Source: Fusobacterium ulcerans ATCC 49185
GTDB lineage: Bacteria; Fusobacteriota; Fusobacteriia; Fusobacteriales; Fusobacteriaceae
DNA length: 64,000 bases
Assembly (NCBI RefSeq): GCF_900683735.1
Contig: NZ_LR215979.1
Span: forward strand, 3,775,420 to 3,839,419
Direction: 5' to 3'
The position numbers and the translations under genes were made by a program. The notes beneath the pieces are model-generated. The model ran no database searches and was not told the DNA's origin. It saw nothing but the letters and a program-made list of their open reading frames with translations. This document shows, piece by piece, positions 53,743 through 62,923 of this stretch (its first letter is position 1; each line of letters begins with the position of its first letter).

Positions 53743-54462
53743 ATGAAAAATAAAAAGAATGATGAAAGACCAGAAAATCAACTAGGACTTTTTTCTGTAG
53801 AAGAGAAAAAAGTAACAAGAGGAAGAAAGAAAAAAGAAATTTTAAATCAAGAAGAGGAAGATATATCACTTCGTGATTTCGATATTAACATAGGAGAAGA
53901 AATCATAGGAGTAGATGAAGCAGGGAGAGGACCTCTGGCAGGAGCTGTAGTAGCTGCTGCTGTAAAAATAAAAGACTACAACAGTAAGTTAGATGAAATA
54001 AATGACTCAAAGCAATTATCAGAAAAAAAGAGAGAAAAGCTTTATGATGTTATAAAGGAACATTTTTATGTAGGTGTTGGAGTAGCAGATTCTAAAGAGA
54101 TAGATGAAATAAATATACTCAATGCTACATTTTTAGCGATGAGAAGAGCTTTAGAGAATTTGAAGAAAGAGTGTGATGGAGAATATCTTGTATTAGTAGA
54201 TGGAAATTTTAAGATAAGAGAGTACAAAGGAAGACAGGAACCTGTAATTAAAGGTGATGGAAAAAGCCTTTCCATAGCAGCAGCTTCAATAATAGCAAAA
54301 GTAACAAGAGATAGAATGATGAGAGAAGAAGCTCTTAAATATCCTCTATATGGTTTTGAAAAGCATAAAGGTTATGGAACGAAACAACATAGAGATGCAA
54401 TAGAAGAGCATGGAGTATTAGATATACACAGAAAAAGTTTTCTTACTAAAATATTAAAATAA
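53743..54462 (+). CDS. rnhB: Ribonuclease HII
   Basis: A 239-residue enzyme. The catalytic DEAGRGPLAGA motif is at residues 58-68, followed by DSKQLSEKKRE, DG and the conserved KGDGKSLSIAAASIIAKV and HKGYGTKQH motifs. It removes ribonucleotides from DNA. A charged 50-residue N-terminal tail with LGLFS and RGRKKKE is longer than usual for the family (about 200). It is 13 bp after the pseudouridine synthase gene. Confidence 0.94.
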   Translation: MKNKKNDERPENQLGLFSVEEKKVTRGRKKKEILNQEEEDISLRDFDINIGEEIIGVDEAGRGPLAGAVVAAAVKIKDYNSKLDEINDSKQLSEKKREKLYDVIKEHFYVGVGVADSKEIDEINILNATFLAMRRALENLKKECDGEYLVLVDGNFKIREYKGRQEPVIKGDGKSLSIAAASIIAKVTRDRMMREEALKYPLYGFEKHKGYGTKQHRDAIEEHGVLDIHRKSFLTKILK

Positions 54463-54478
54463 AAGACTGGAGTTTCTT

Positions 54479-54838
54479 ATGAATAAAAGAAAAAAAGGAA
54501 GCATTTATGAAGAGAGAGCAGCAGAGTTTTTAGAAAAAAATTCATATGAAATTTTAGAAAAAAATTACCATGGTAAACATGGAGAGATAGATTTAATAGC
54601 ATTAAAGGATGGACAAATCATATTTATCGAGGTAAAATATAGAGAAACATCTAAGTATGGTTATGGTGTAGAAGCTGTAGATAAAAGAAAAGCTGTGAGA
54701 ATATATAAGACTGCAGAGGAGTATCTTATAAAAAATCATATGGAAGATCATAATATTAGATTTGACTGTATAAGCTATTTAGGAGAAAATCAAGAATGGC
54801 TTAAAAATATTTTATGGGGTGATGAAATTGGATTTTAA
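54479..54838 (+). CDS. YraN family (UPF0102) endonuclease-like protein
   Basis: A 119-residue small protein with an Asp/Glu-Lys nuclease-like core: GEIDLIALKDGQIIFIEVKYRE. The Holliday-junction-resolvase-like fold is known for UPF0102 members, but a biological role is not settled. It is commonly next to rnhB, as here (16 bp). The gene's end overlaps the next small gene by 17 bp. Confidence 0.9.
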   Translation: MNKRKKGSIYEERAAEFLEKNSYEILEKNYHGKHGEIDLIALKDGQIIFIEVKYRETSKYGYGVEAVDKRKAVRIYKTAEEYLIKNHMEDHNIRFDCISYLGENQEWLKNILWGDEIGF

Positions 54839-55025
54839 GTGTGTAAAATGCGGATGTGATAAATATCAGGTAAAAACTTCGATTTTACCAGAAAAAAGTC
54901 CAGGATTGAGGCTGGAATTGAGTACTTATTATATAAAGACATGCTTAAACTGTGGATATACAGAAATATATTCTGCAAAAATAGTGGATATGGAAAAAGA
55001 TGAAGAGCTTAAGCCAGAATTTTAG
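54822..55025 (+). CDS. Small zinc-ribbon protein
   Basis: A 67-residue protein with two CxxC pairs (CVKCGC near residue 7 and CLNCGY near 46) that would form a zinc ribbon and a likely nucleic-acid-binding role. An ATG at 54822 is used; a GTG one codon earlier is equally possible. It overlaps both its upstream neighbour (17 bp) and the comF-like gene (26 bp). Function unknown. Confidence 0.75.
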   Translation: MKLDFKCVKCGCDKYQVKTSILPEKSPGLRLELSTYYIKTCLNCGYTEIYSAKIVDMEKDEELKPEF

Positions 55026-55638
55026 AAAACTTTTCTTTTCAGTAAAATGTTCAATATGTGGAAAAATTGTGGATTCTGAAAATCATTACATATGTCATGA
55101 GTGTTTCAAAATATTGAGAAGAAAAGGTGAAATAAAAAATATAGATAATTATTACTTCTTATACTATTATGAAGAAGATATAAAAAAAGTTATAACAGAT
55201 TACAAACTTAAGAATAGAAAGGGACTTTCGAAAGAAATTTCTATTTTAATAAAAAAACCTTTAAAGGAACTGATAAGTGAAAAAAGAATAAATATAGTGA
55301 TACCAGTTCCAATAAGTAGAAACAGAATGAGAGAAAGAGGTTTTAATCAGGTTGAAGAAATATTGAAAGAATTGGATATAGGTTATAAAACAATAGATAG
55401 AATAAAAGATACAGAACATATGTATTCTATATTAGAAGAGAAAAGAAGAGAAGAAAACATTAAAAAAGCCTTTAAAAATAATGAGGTAAATGCAGATGGA
55501 AAAAATATACTCATAATAGATGATATAGTAACTACAGGAAGTACAATAAGAGAAGTAGTGAAAGAGATAAGTGAAAAAAGTTCTCCAAAAGAGATATATA
55601 TTTTTTCTGTAGCGATGTCAAAATTCTTTAAAAAATAA
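55000..55638 (+). CDS. ComF family phosphoribosyltransferase-like protein
   Basis: A 212-residue protein. The N terminus has a zinc-finger-like set (CSICGKIVDSENHYICHEC), then a PRTase domain with the PRPP motif ILIIDDIVTTGSTI near residue 168. ComF homologues act in DNA uptake; many members have unknown function. Also has the family motif RGFNQVEEI. It overlaps the zinc-ribbon gene by 26 bp. Confidence 0.88.
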   Translation: MKSLSQNFRKLFFSVKCSICGKIVDSENHYICHECFKILRRKGEIKNIDNYYFLYYYEEDIKKVITDYKLKNRKGLSKEISILIKKPLKELISEKRINIVIPVPISRNRMRERGFNQVEEILKELDIGYKTIDRIKDTEHMYSILEEKRREENIKKAFKNNEVNADGKNILIIDDIVTTGSTIREVVKEISEKSSPKEIYIFSVAMSKFFKK

Positions 55639-55653
55639 ATAAAAACAGAGGTT

Positions 55654-56268
55654 ATGATGGAAGTATATGTAGATAATGTAAAAATGGAGATGAAACAGAA
55701 AAATTTTAAAAGTTTGGGAAATGCAATTTCTGCAATCAATAAAAAACTTATGAAAGAAAATAAAATACCCCATGAAATATATGTGAATGGGAGTACTTTA
55801 AGAGATAACAGTATTATAGGAGGAAAGGATCTTAAAGTTATTGAAGTAATAACAAAAACTCATGGAGCTATGATATTAGAATCAATTCTTACTGCTAAAG
55901 AATCTATAGACAGATATTTTGATATATTTGATGATATGGAAGAAAGCGGACAGGAAAGCCTTAATGATGAAGATGAAATACAGCTCATAGAAATGGTGAT
56001 TTTTTTGAGATGGTTTTATAATCTTCTTCTTTTAATAAAGGAAAATCATATACTTGATTTTATATATGAAGACTTTGATGAATATATAGAAGATTTCAGG
56101 AAAGAACTGGAAGTTGCAGAGAAGGCATATGAAGCAAGAGATCTCATTGGATTTATAGATATACTTGAGTTCTCGATAGGAGATCTTCTGGTAGAATTTT
56201 ATGATAATGTAGAAGATTATTACAATGATATTGCTGAAGAAGAAAATCGTAAAAGATTGCTCAATTAA
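55654..56268 (+). CDS. Conserved-looking hypothetical protein
   Basis: A 204-residue acidic soluble protein. The first 70 residues look like a small beta-grasp-type part (MEVYVDNVKMEMKQKNFKSL to DLKVIEVITKTHG), and the rest is helical (ESILTAKESIDRYFDIFDD, EFYDNVEDYYNDIAEEEN). No signal peptide, membrane span or known motif. It follows the comF-like gene by 15 bp, probably in the same unit, ahead of tpiA. Confidence 0.6.
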   Translation: MMEVYVDNVKMEMKQKNFKSLGNAISAINKKLMKENKIPHEIYVNGSTLRDNSIIGGKDLKVIEVITKTHGAMILESILTAKESIDRYFDIFDDMEESGQESLNDEDEIQLIEMVIFLRWFYNLLLLIKENHILDFIYEDFDEYIEDFRKELEVAEKAYEARDLIGFIDILEFSIGDLLVEFYDNVEDYYNDIAEEENRKRLLN

Positions 56269-56361
56269 TAGTTATTATATGACCAATGATACATTTGAAA
56301 AATAATGATTACTGTGATAATATTTATTGAAAAGTAAATATAAAAATGGAGGTTATTTAGG

Positions 56362-57117
56362 ATGAGAAAAAAAGTTATAGCTGGGAACTGGAAAATGAAT
56401 AAAACTAATGCAGAAGCGGTGGAAATGCTTACTGAATTAAAGGAGCTTGTAAAAGGAATAGATAATGTTGGAATAATAATAGGAGCTCCCTTTACAGCTC
56501 TGTCAGATGCTGTAAAGGCTGTAAAAGGAAGCAATATAGCAATAGCAGCAGAAAATGTTTATCCAAAAGATTCAGGAGCATATACAGGGGAAGTTTCTCC
56601 ATCTATGCTTAAAGCTATAGGAGTAGAATATGTTATTTTAGGGCATTCAGAAAGAAGAGAATATTTTAAAGAATGTGATGAATTTATAAATGAAAAAGTA
56701 AAAGCTGTACTAGCTGCTGGAATGTTGCCAATACTATGTATTGGGGAAAAATTAGAAGAAAGAGAATCAGGAAAAACTGGTGAAGTTACTGAAACTCAAA
56801 TCAGAGGTGGATTGAAAGATCTTACTGCTGAAGAAGCTAAAAAAGTAATAGTTGCCTATGAACCAGTATGGGCAATAGGAACAGGAAAAACTGCTACACC
56901 TGAAATGGCACAAGAAACACACAGACAAGTAAGAGATGTACTTGTGTCTATGTTTGGAAATGAAACTGCTGAAGAGATGATAATCCAATATGGAGGATCA
57001 ATGAAACCTGATAATGCTGTTGAATTATTAGCACAAAAGGATATTGATGGTGGACTTATAGGAGGAGCATCTTTAAAAGCTTCTTCATTTGCTAAAATAG
57101 TTGTAGCAGGAAAATAA
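56362..57117 (+). CDS. tpiA: Triosephosphate isomerase
   Basis: A 251-residue glycolytic enzyme: Lys11 in GNWKMNKT, His95 in GHSERRE, Glu167 in AYEPVWAIGTGK, and the phosphate loop GGSMKPDNA. It interconverts dihydroxyacetone phosphate and glyceraldehyde 3-phosphate. GGAGG site upstream. 17 bp before gpmI, so the two form a small glycolytic operon. Confidence 0.97.
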   Translation: MRKKVIAGNWKMNKTNAEAVEMLTELKELVKGIDNVGIIIGAPFTALSDAVKAVKGSNIAIAAENVYPKDSGAYTGEVSPSMLKAIGVEYVILGHSERREYFKECDEFINEKVKAVLAAGMLPILCIGEKLEERESGKTGEVTETQIRGGLKDLTAEEAKKVIVAYEPVWAIGTGKTATPEMAQETHRQVRDVLVSMFGNETAEEMIIQYGGSMKPDNAVELLAQKDIDGGLIGGASLKASSFAKIVVAGK

Positions 57118-57134
57118 AAGAGGTGGAAAATCGA

Positions 57135-58655
57135 ATGAACAAAAAACCATTAATGCTTATGATATTAGATGGATGGGGTATTAATAAACATCCAGAACAA
57201 AAAAATGCAATAGTAGCTGCAAATCCTGAAAATTTTTATAGACTTGAAAAAGAGTATCCTCATTCTGAACTGGAAGCTTCTGGTGAAGCTGTCGGACTTC
57301 CAGATGGACAAATGGGAAATTCAGAAGTAGGACATTTAAATATAGGATCAGGAAGAGTAGTTTATCAGCCATTGGTAGAGATATCTAAAGATATTAGAGA
57401 AGGAACTTTTTTTAATAATGAAGTTTTAAAAGAAGCTTTTGAATATGCAGTAAAAGAAGGAAAACCTGTACATTTTGGAGGTTTAGTATCTCCAGGAGGA
57501 GTGCATTCACATACTGACCATCTTTATGGACTTTTAATGATGGCTAAAAAATATGGTGTGAAAGCTTATATCCATGCTTTTCTTGATGGAAGAGATACAG
57601 CTCCTGAATCTGGAGAGGGATTTTTGAAAGATCTTGAAGTTAAGATAAAAGAAATAGGTGAAGGTAAAATAGCAACTATATCTGGTAGATATTATGCTAT
57701 GGATAGAGATAAAAACTGGGACAGAGTAAAAAAAGCTTATGATGCAATGGTATATGGAGTAGGAAATCATGCTTCTTCAGCTATTGAAGCCATAGAAAAA
57801 TCTTATGCTGAAAAAGTAAGTGATGAGTTTGTAATTCCTACTGTAGTATGTCCAGAAGGAACTATCAAAAAAGGTGATGTATTCATAAACTTCAATTTCA
57901 GGCCTGACAGAGCAAGAGAAATAACAAGAGCTTTAAATGATAAAGAATTTTCTGGATTTGAAAGAGAATATTTAGGACTTAAATATTATTGTATGCGTCA
58001 ATATGATTCTACTATAGATGCACCAGTAATTTATGGAGAAAAAGATATAACTAATACTCTTGGAGAAGTTATATCAAAAGCAGGATTAAAACAATTAAGA
58101 ACAGCTGAAACAGAAAAATATGCTCATGTAACTTTCTTCTTTAATGGAGGAAAGGAAGCGCAGTATGAAGGAGAAGAGAGAAAACTTGTAGCATCTCCTA
58201 AAGTAGCTACATATGATCTTCAGCCTGAGATGTCAGCCTGCGGAGTTACAGAAGGACTTATAGAAGCTCTGGATTCAGGTAAATTTGATGTTATTATAGT
58301 TAACTATGCTAACCCTGATATGGTAGGTCACACAGGGGTATTTGAAGCTGCTGTAGCTGCTGTGAAGAAAATAGATTTCTGTTTAGGAAAGGTTTCTCAG
58401 AAAGTACTTGAACTTGGTGGAACACTTTTAGTGACAGCAGATCATGGAAATGTTGAGCTTATGGAAGATCCTGTTACAAAAATACCATTTACTGCTCATA
58501 CAACAAACAAAGTTCCATTTATAATGGTTTCAAATAAATATAAGAATTATAAGCTTGAAGATGGAAAATTATCTGATATAGCTCCAACTATGCTTGAAAT
58601 TTTGGGTATAAACAAACCAGAAGAAATGAATGGAAAATCATTATTAGTAAAATAA
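57135..58655 (+). CDS. gpmI: 2,3-bisphosphoglycerate-independent phosphoglycerate mutase
   Basis: A 506-residue Mn2+-dependent mutase. The phosphorylated Ser63 lies in GNSEVGHLN; other motifs are GGVHSHTDHL, RDTAPESG, GRYYAMDRD and TADHGNVE. It interconverts 3- and 2-phosphoglycerate in glycolysis. A GTG 12 bp upstream is in frame, but the ATG after GAGGTGG has the better site. Terminator follows. Confidence 0.95.
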   Translation: MNKKPLMLMILDGWGINKHPEQKNAIVAANPENFYRLEKEYPHSELEASGEAVGLPDGQMGNSEVGHLNIGSGRVVYQPLVEISKDIREGTFFNNEVLKEAFEYAVKEGKPVHFGGLVSPGGVHSHTDHLYGLLMMAKKYGVKAYIHAFLDGRDTAPESGEGFLKDLEVKIKEIGEGKIATISGRYYAMDRDKNWDRVKKAYDAMVYGVGNHASSAIEAIEKSYAEKVSDEFVIPTVVCPEGTIKKGDVFINFNFRPDRAREITRALNDKEFSGFEREYLGLKYYCMRQYDSTIDAPVIYGEKDITNTLGEVISKAGLKQLRTAETEKYAHVTFFFNGGKEAQYEGEERKLVASPKVATYDLQPEMSACGVTEGLIEALDSGKFDVIIVNYANPDMVGHTGVFEAAVAAVKKIDFCLGKVSQKVLELGGTLLVTADHGNVELMEDPVTKIPFTAHTTNKVPFIMVSNKYKNYKLEDGKLSDIAPTMLEILGINKPEEMNGKSLLVK

Positions 58656-58674
58656 AATAATTTATAACATTTCT

Positions 58675-58711
58675 TAAAAAGGTACCTGTTTTTAAAACAG
58701 ATACCTTTTTT
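58675..58711 (+). terminator. Rho-independent terminator of the tpiA-gpmI unit
   Basis: AAAAAGGTACCTGTTTT pairs with AAAACAGATACCTTTTT with two mismatched positions and a run of T. Confidence 0.85.
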
Positions 58712-59114
58712 GTTTGATTAAAAAAATTTTAAATGAATAAAAAAATTGAAAAATTTTTTAAGATAAATGATTTAAAAAATAAGAATTAGGAAAAGGGCAA
58801 TTTTTATACATTTCTCTTAGTAAAAGATGGGATATAAATATTAAAAAACAAGTGTAATATGTTTAGTTTTGAAATATATAGCTTGACAACTAAACGAAAA
58901 GATGGTAAAAAAGTAATAGGAAACAGGAATAAAAGCAGAATGAGTATACCTAGGAAGGTTTATTTTTATAAATTATTCTAACAGAGGAAAAAAGAAAGTA
59001 TAGGTTAGGGATGTATTTTTTTATTTTTTTTGAAAGAATATAAAATAAAACTTATAGATACTGCTGCTATGAGTTATTCTTGTTTAAACTTAATAATATT
59101 TTGGAGGTAAAAAT
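58712..59114 (+). promoter_or_regulatory. Intergenic region upstream of the first NhaC-type carrier
   Basis: No gene is supported here. A weak promoter may be TTGACA (58883-58888), 17 bp, TAAAAA (58906-58911). The carrier gene has a GGAGG site. I looked for and did not find a copy of the small exported protein that precedes the next two transporter genes. Confidence 0.35.
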
Positions 59115-60599
59115 ATGATAGCAGTACTTAAGTTAAGTCCAGTTTTTGTGCTAGCAGCACTTATGATAAGTGGATTTGATGCTTTAATCGCAGCACCTTT
59201 AGCAACAATAGTTGCAGCATTGATAGCTATGTGGACAGAAAAGAAAAATTTCGCATACATACTAGATGCAGCGATAACAAATGTAAGAGAGATAACAATT
59301 GCATTGTTCATCTTGATGGCAGCTTATGCTCTAGCAGAAACATTTATGTCAACTGGAGTTGGAGCATCAATCATCAATATGGCATTGAACTTGGGGATAA
59401 CAGGGAAAACTGTTGCACTTACAGGGGCAATAGTAACATCTGTACTATCAATAGCTACTGGAACAAGCTGGGGAACATTTGCAGCTTGTGCGCCTATCTT
59501 CTTATGGCTTAACCATATAGTAGGAGGAAATATTCTTCTGACTACTGCAGCAATAGCTGGTGGAGCATGTTTTGGAGATAATATTGGTCTTATTTCAGAT
59601 ACTACAATAGTAAGTTCTGGAATACAAGGAGTAGAAGTTGTTAGAAGAATCAGACACCAAGGTGTTTGGTCAGGTCTTGTATTATTAACTGGAGTAATAG
59701 CTTTTGGAGTAGCAGGAATGATGATGGGTCTTCCATCAGTAACTGGAAATGGAGCAGAAGCTATCAATCAAATACCAGCAGAAGTATGGACAAAACTAGC
59801 TGAAGAAAGAGAATCAGCAGTTACATTATTGAATCAGGTAAGAGATGGAGTTCCTTATTATATGGTAATTCCTTTGATATTAGTTCTTGTTGCAGCATTT
59901 ATGGGATATCAGACATTTATCTGTTTATTCTTAGGAATAGCAGCTGCATATGTACTTGGTAAATTTGCAGGAACTGTAACTAGTACTACAGATTATTTAA
60001 ATGATCTTGTTATGACAGGATTTGCAGATGCAGGATCATGGGTTGTAGTAATGATGATGTGGGTAGCAGCATTTGGTGGAATAATGAAGGTAATGGATGC
60101 TTTCAAACCTGTATCAGATTTAGTTGGAAAAATTTCTAGAAATGTAAGACAGCTTATGTTCTGGAATGCCGTTCTTTCAATATTTGGAAATATGGCACTT
60201 GCAGATGAAATGGCTCAAATAGTAACTATTGGACCTATTATAAGAAACCTTGTTGAAAAGAATGTAGTTGGAAGTGAAGAGGATATATATACTCTTAAAC
60301 TTAGAAATGCAACATTCAGTGATGCAATGGGAGTATTTGGATCTCAATTGATTCCATGGCACGTTTACATTGGATTCTATATAGGGATAGCTTCAACAGT
60401 ATATCCATTACATGAGTTCATAGCAATAGATATTATAAAATATAACTTTATAGCATTCATAGCTGTATTTAGTATGTTGTTCTTAACTTTAACAGGTTTT
60501 GATAGATTTATACCTAAATTTGCTCTGCCTAGAGAACCTCAAGTAAGATTAAAAACTGCTGAAGAGAAAAAAGCTGATGAAGCAGGAATTCGTGCATAA
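59115..60599 (+). CDS. NhaC-type Na+-coupled carrier, copy 1
   Basis: A 494-residue polytopic protein with about 12 helices and the NhaC signatures SVLSIATGTSWGTFA, GGACFGDNIGLISDTT and DEMAQIVTIGP. It closely matches the carrier at 61203-62693 along its whole length. Annotated as Na+/H+ antiporter by family, it may equally carry an organic acid or amino acid. The run of Na+-dependent carriers including gltS fits amino-acid fermentation. It has its own terminator, so it is a separate unit. Confidence 0.85.
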   Translation: MIAVLKLSPVFVLAALMISGFDALIAAPLATIVAALIAMWTEKKNFAYILDAAITNVREITIALFILMAAYALAETFMSTGVGASIINMALNLGITGKTVALTGAIVTSVLSIATGTSWGTFAACAPIFLWLNHIVGGNILLTTAAIAGGACFGDNIGLISDTTIVSSGIQGVEVVRRIRHQGVWSGLVLLTGVIAFGVAGMMMGLPSVTGNGAEAINQIPAEVWTKLAEERESAVTLLNQVRDGVPYYMVIPLILVLVAAFMGYQTFICLFLGIAAAYVLGKFAGTVTSTTDYLNDLVMTGFADAGSWVVVMMMWVAAFGGIMKVMDAFKPVSDLVGKISRNVRQLMFWNAVLSIFGNMALADEMAQIVTIGPIIRNLVEKNVVGSEEDIYTLKLRNATFSDAMGVFGSQLIPWHVYIGFYIGIASTVYPLHEFIAIDIIKYNFIAFIAVFSMLFLTLTGFDRFIPKFALPREPQVRLKTAEEKKADEAGIRA

Positions 60600-60620
60600 T
60601 AATTAAAAATTAAATAATAT

Positions 60621-60657
60621 GGGGGCAGAATTGTTTAACTGTCCCTCATTTTTTTAA
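60621..60657 (+). terminator. Rho-independent terminator after carrier copy 1
   Basis: GGGGGCAG pairs with CTGTCCCT around a 10-nt loop with one G-U pair, followed by T7. Confidence 0.8.
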
Positions 60658-60688
60658 AAAATAAAAATTTTTTAAAAAAATATTTGTG

Positions 60689-60742
60689 TGGAAAAATATT
60701 TTTATAATCATTGACAAAAAATATAAAAAGTGGTAGTAGTAT
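60689..60742 (+). promoter_or_regulatory. Promoter with upstream A/T element for the small-protein/carrier unit
   Basis: TGGAAAAATATTTTTATA (60689-60706) precedes TTGACA (60711-60716), with TAGTAG at 17 bp (60734-60739) or TAGTAT at 20 bp (60737-60742). The 18-bp A/T element is identical to that at 2312-2329. Confidence 0.5.
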
Positions 60743-60790
60743 AGTTAATGAACGTCTTTAAAATTAAATTGAGGGAGGATGGACTTAATA

Positions 60791-61150
60791 ATGAAAGCAA
60801 AATTATTTTACTTTATAATTTCGTGTATATTTGCTGTAGTTACTTCAACAAATAATAAAATAGATACAGTCCATTTTCAATTTAAAGAAAAAGGAGAAAA
60901 TATACTCCTATTGGAGATGCAAGAAAATAAAATTAAAAATTATACTCCAATCCTTGTTAATAAAATAGAACCAGAAAGTAATTTTACTAATAGAATAAAA
61001 GGAAAATTTGATGTTTTTTATGAAAATGTTTTTAATACAGAAATAAGCAAAGAAATTAATAGAAATAAAAAAGAAAAAGAAATACCTGATAAGACTTTAC
61101 CATATTATACAATTTTATATCGCTATAAGAGTCGAGTGCTCCGGATTTAA
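60791..61150 (+). CDS. Small exported protein preceding a carrier, family copy 1
   Basis: A 119-residue protein with an N-terminal hydrophobic segment (KAKLFYFIISCIFAVVTS), a basic and acidic middle and a conserved C terminus, PYYTILYRYKSRVLRI. The ATG used lies 12 bp after GGGAGG; an in-frame ATG overlaps that site. It is 52 bp upstream of carrier copy 2. A related protein precedes gltS. No known domain; likely periplasmic or membrane-associated. It may regulate, assemble or supply ligand to the carrier. Confidence 0.65.
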   Translation: MKAKLFYFIISCIFAVVTSTNNKIDTVHFQFKEKGENILLLEMQENKIKNYTPILVNKIEPESNFTNRIKGKFDVFYENVFNTEISKEINRNKKEKEIPDKTLPYYTILYRYKSRVLRI

Positions 61151-61202
61151 TTTTACCCATCTCTCAGATAATTAAAATTAAATAAATTAACCGGAGGCAA
61201 AG

Positions 61203-62693
61203 ATGGGAATAACAGCAATAATTAAATTAGTACCAGTATTGGTTTTGGCAGCACTTATGATGAGTGGATTTGATGCTTTAATAGCAGCACCTCTAGCAAC
61301 AATGGTTGCAGCAGCAGTAGCAATGTGGACTGAGAAGAAAAACTTTTCTCATGTTTTAGATGCAGCAATAACAAATGTAAGAGAGATAACAATTGCATTG
61401 TTTATTTTGATGGCTGCATATGCTATGGCTGAAGTATTCATGTCAACAGGAGTTGGAGCATCAATCATCAACATGGCATTGACTCTTGGGATTACAGGGA
61501 AAACTGTTGCACTTGTAGGAGCGATAGTAACATCTGTACTATCAATAGCTACTGGAACAAGCTGGGGAACATTTGCAGCCTGTGCACCTATTTTCTTATG
61601 GCTTAATCACATAGTAGGAGGAAATATTCTGCTGACTGTGGGAGCTATAGCAGGAGGAGCATGCTTTGGAGATAATATTGGTCTTATTTCAGATACTACA
61701 ATAGTAAGTTCTGGAATACAAGGAGTAGAAGTTGTTAGAAGAGTAAAACATCAAGGTGTATGGTCTGGATTAGTATTATTATGTGGAATAGTATCTTTTG
61801 GTATAGCAGGAATGATAATGGTACCTTCATCAGTAGCTGGAAATGGAGCAGAAGCTATCAATCAAATACCAGCAGAGGTATGGGCAAAACTAGCTGAAGA
61901 AAGAGAATCAGCAGTTACATTATTGAATCAGGTAAGAGATGGAGTTCCTTATTATATGATAATTCCATTAATATTAGTTCTTATCACAGCATTTATGGGA
62001 TACCAAACATTTATATGTTTGTTTTTAGGAATAGCTTCTGCATATGTGCTTGGTAAATTTGCAGGAACTGTAACTGATACAAATTCTTTCTTCAATGATT
62101 TAATTATGTCAGGATTTGCAGATGCAGGATCATGGGTTGTAGTAATGATGATGTGGGTAGCAGCATTTGGTGGAATAATGAAAATGATGGATGCCTTTAA
62201 GCCATTGTCAGATCTTCTTGGAAGAATATCAAGAAATGTAAGACAGCTTATGTTCTGGAATGCTGTTCTTTCAATATTTGGAAATATGGCACTTGCAGAT
62301 GAAATGGCTCAAATAGTAACTATTGGTCCAATTATCAAGAATCTTGTGGAAAAAAATGTAGTTGCCAGTGAAGAAGATATGTATACACTAAAATTGAGAA
62401 ATGCAACATTCAGTGATGCAATGGGAGTGTTTGGATCTCAATTGATTCCATGGCATGTATACATAGGGTTCTATATTGGTATAGCAGCTACAGTTTATCC
62501 ATTGCATGAATTTGTACCTATAGACATAATAAAATATAATTTTATTGCATACATAGCTGTTTTTAGTATGCTTATTTTGACATTAACTGGTTGGGACAGA
62601 TTTATACCTAAATTTGCTCTTCCTAGGGAACCAAAAGTAAGATTAAAGACGAAAGAGGAAATAGCAGCTGATGAGGCAGCTCTTCATGTATAA
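61203..62693 (+). CDS. NhaC-type Na+-coupled carrier, copy 2
   Basis: A 496-residue carrier that matches copy 1 almost residue for residue, with differences mainly in the loops (RRVKHQG, MIMVPSSVAGNG, TDTNSFFNDL, KEEIAADEAALHV). The family motifs SVLSIATGTSWGT, GGACFGDNIG and MALADEMAQ are intact. It has a CCGGAGG site. It is co-oriented with, and follows, the small exported protein. Such a recent-looking duplication suggests two related substrates or conditions. Confidence 0.86.
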   Translation: MGITAIIKLVPVLVLAALMMSGFDALIAAPLATMVAAAVAMWTEKKNFSHVLDAAITNVREITIALFILMAAYAMAEVFMSTGVGASIINMALTLGITGKTVALVGAIVTSVLSIATGTSWGTFAACAPIFLWLNHIVGGNILLTVGAIAGGACFGDNIGLISDTTIVSSGIQGVEVVRRVKHQGVWSGLVLLCGIVSFGIAGMIMVPSSVAGNGAEAINQIPAEVWAKLAEERESAVTLLNQVRDGVPYYMIIPLILVLITAFMGYQTFICLFLGIASAYVLGKFAGTVTDTNSFFNDLIMSGFADAGSWVVVMMMWVAAFGGIMKMMDAFKPLSDLLGRISRNVRQLMFWNAVLSIFGNMALADEMAQIVTIGPIIKNLVEKNVVASEEDMYTLKLRNATFSDAMGVFGSQLIPWHVYIGFYIGIAATVYPLHEFVPIDIIKYNFIAYIAVFSMLILTLTGWDRFIPKFALPREPKVRLKTKEEIAADEAALHV

Positions 62694-62841
62694 AAACAAT
62701 GAAAATATAGTTAATTTTTATAACTTTCATTAAAATAAGTGAACAATAAAATTGAATAATATATAAAATGAATGAAAATCAAAAAAAACTTTTATTTTTT
62801 GAAATAATGATGAGTTGATTTTCATTTAAAAAGAGTTTTTA

Positions 62842-62870
62842 TTGACAATTATGTTTAAAAATGGTATAAG
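62842..62870 (+). promoter_or_regulatory. Promoter of the second small exported protein and gltS
   Basis: TTGACA (62842-62847), 17 bp, TATAAG (62865-62870). It gives a transcript of about 45 bases before the TTG start of the small gene. Confidence 0.65.
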
Positions 62871-62923
62871 ATAATTATAAAATTTTAATTATAAAAGATT
62901 ATTTAAATAAGGAGGGGAGCAAG

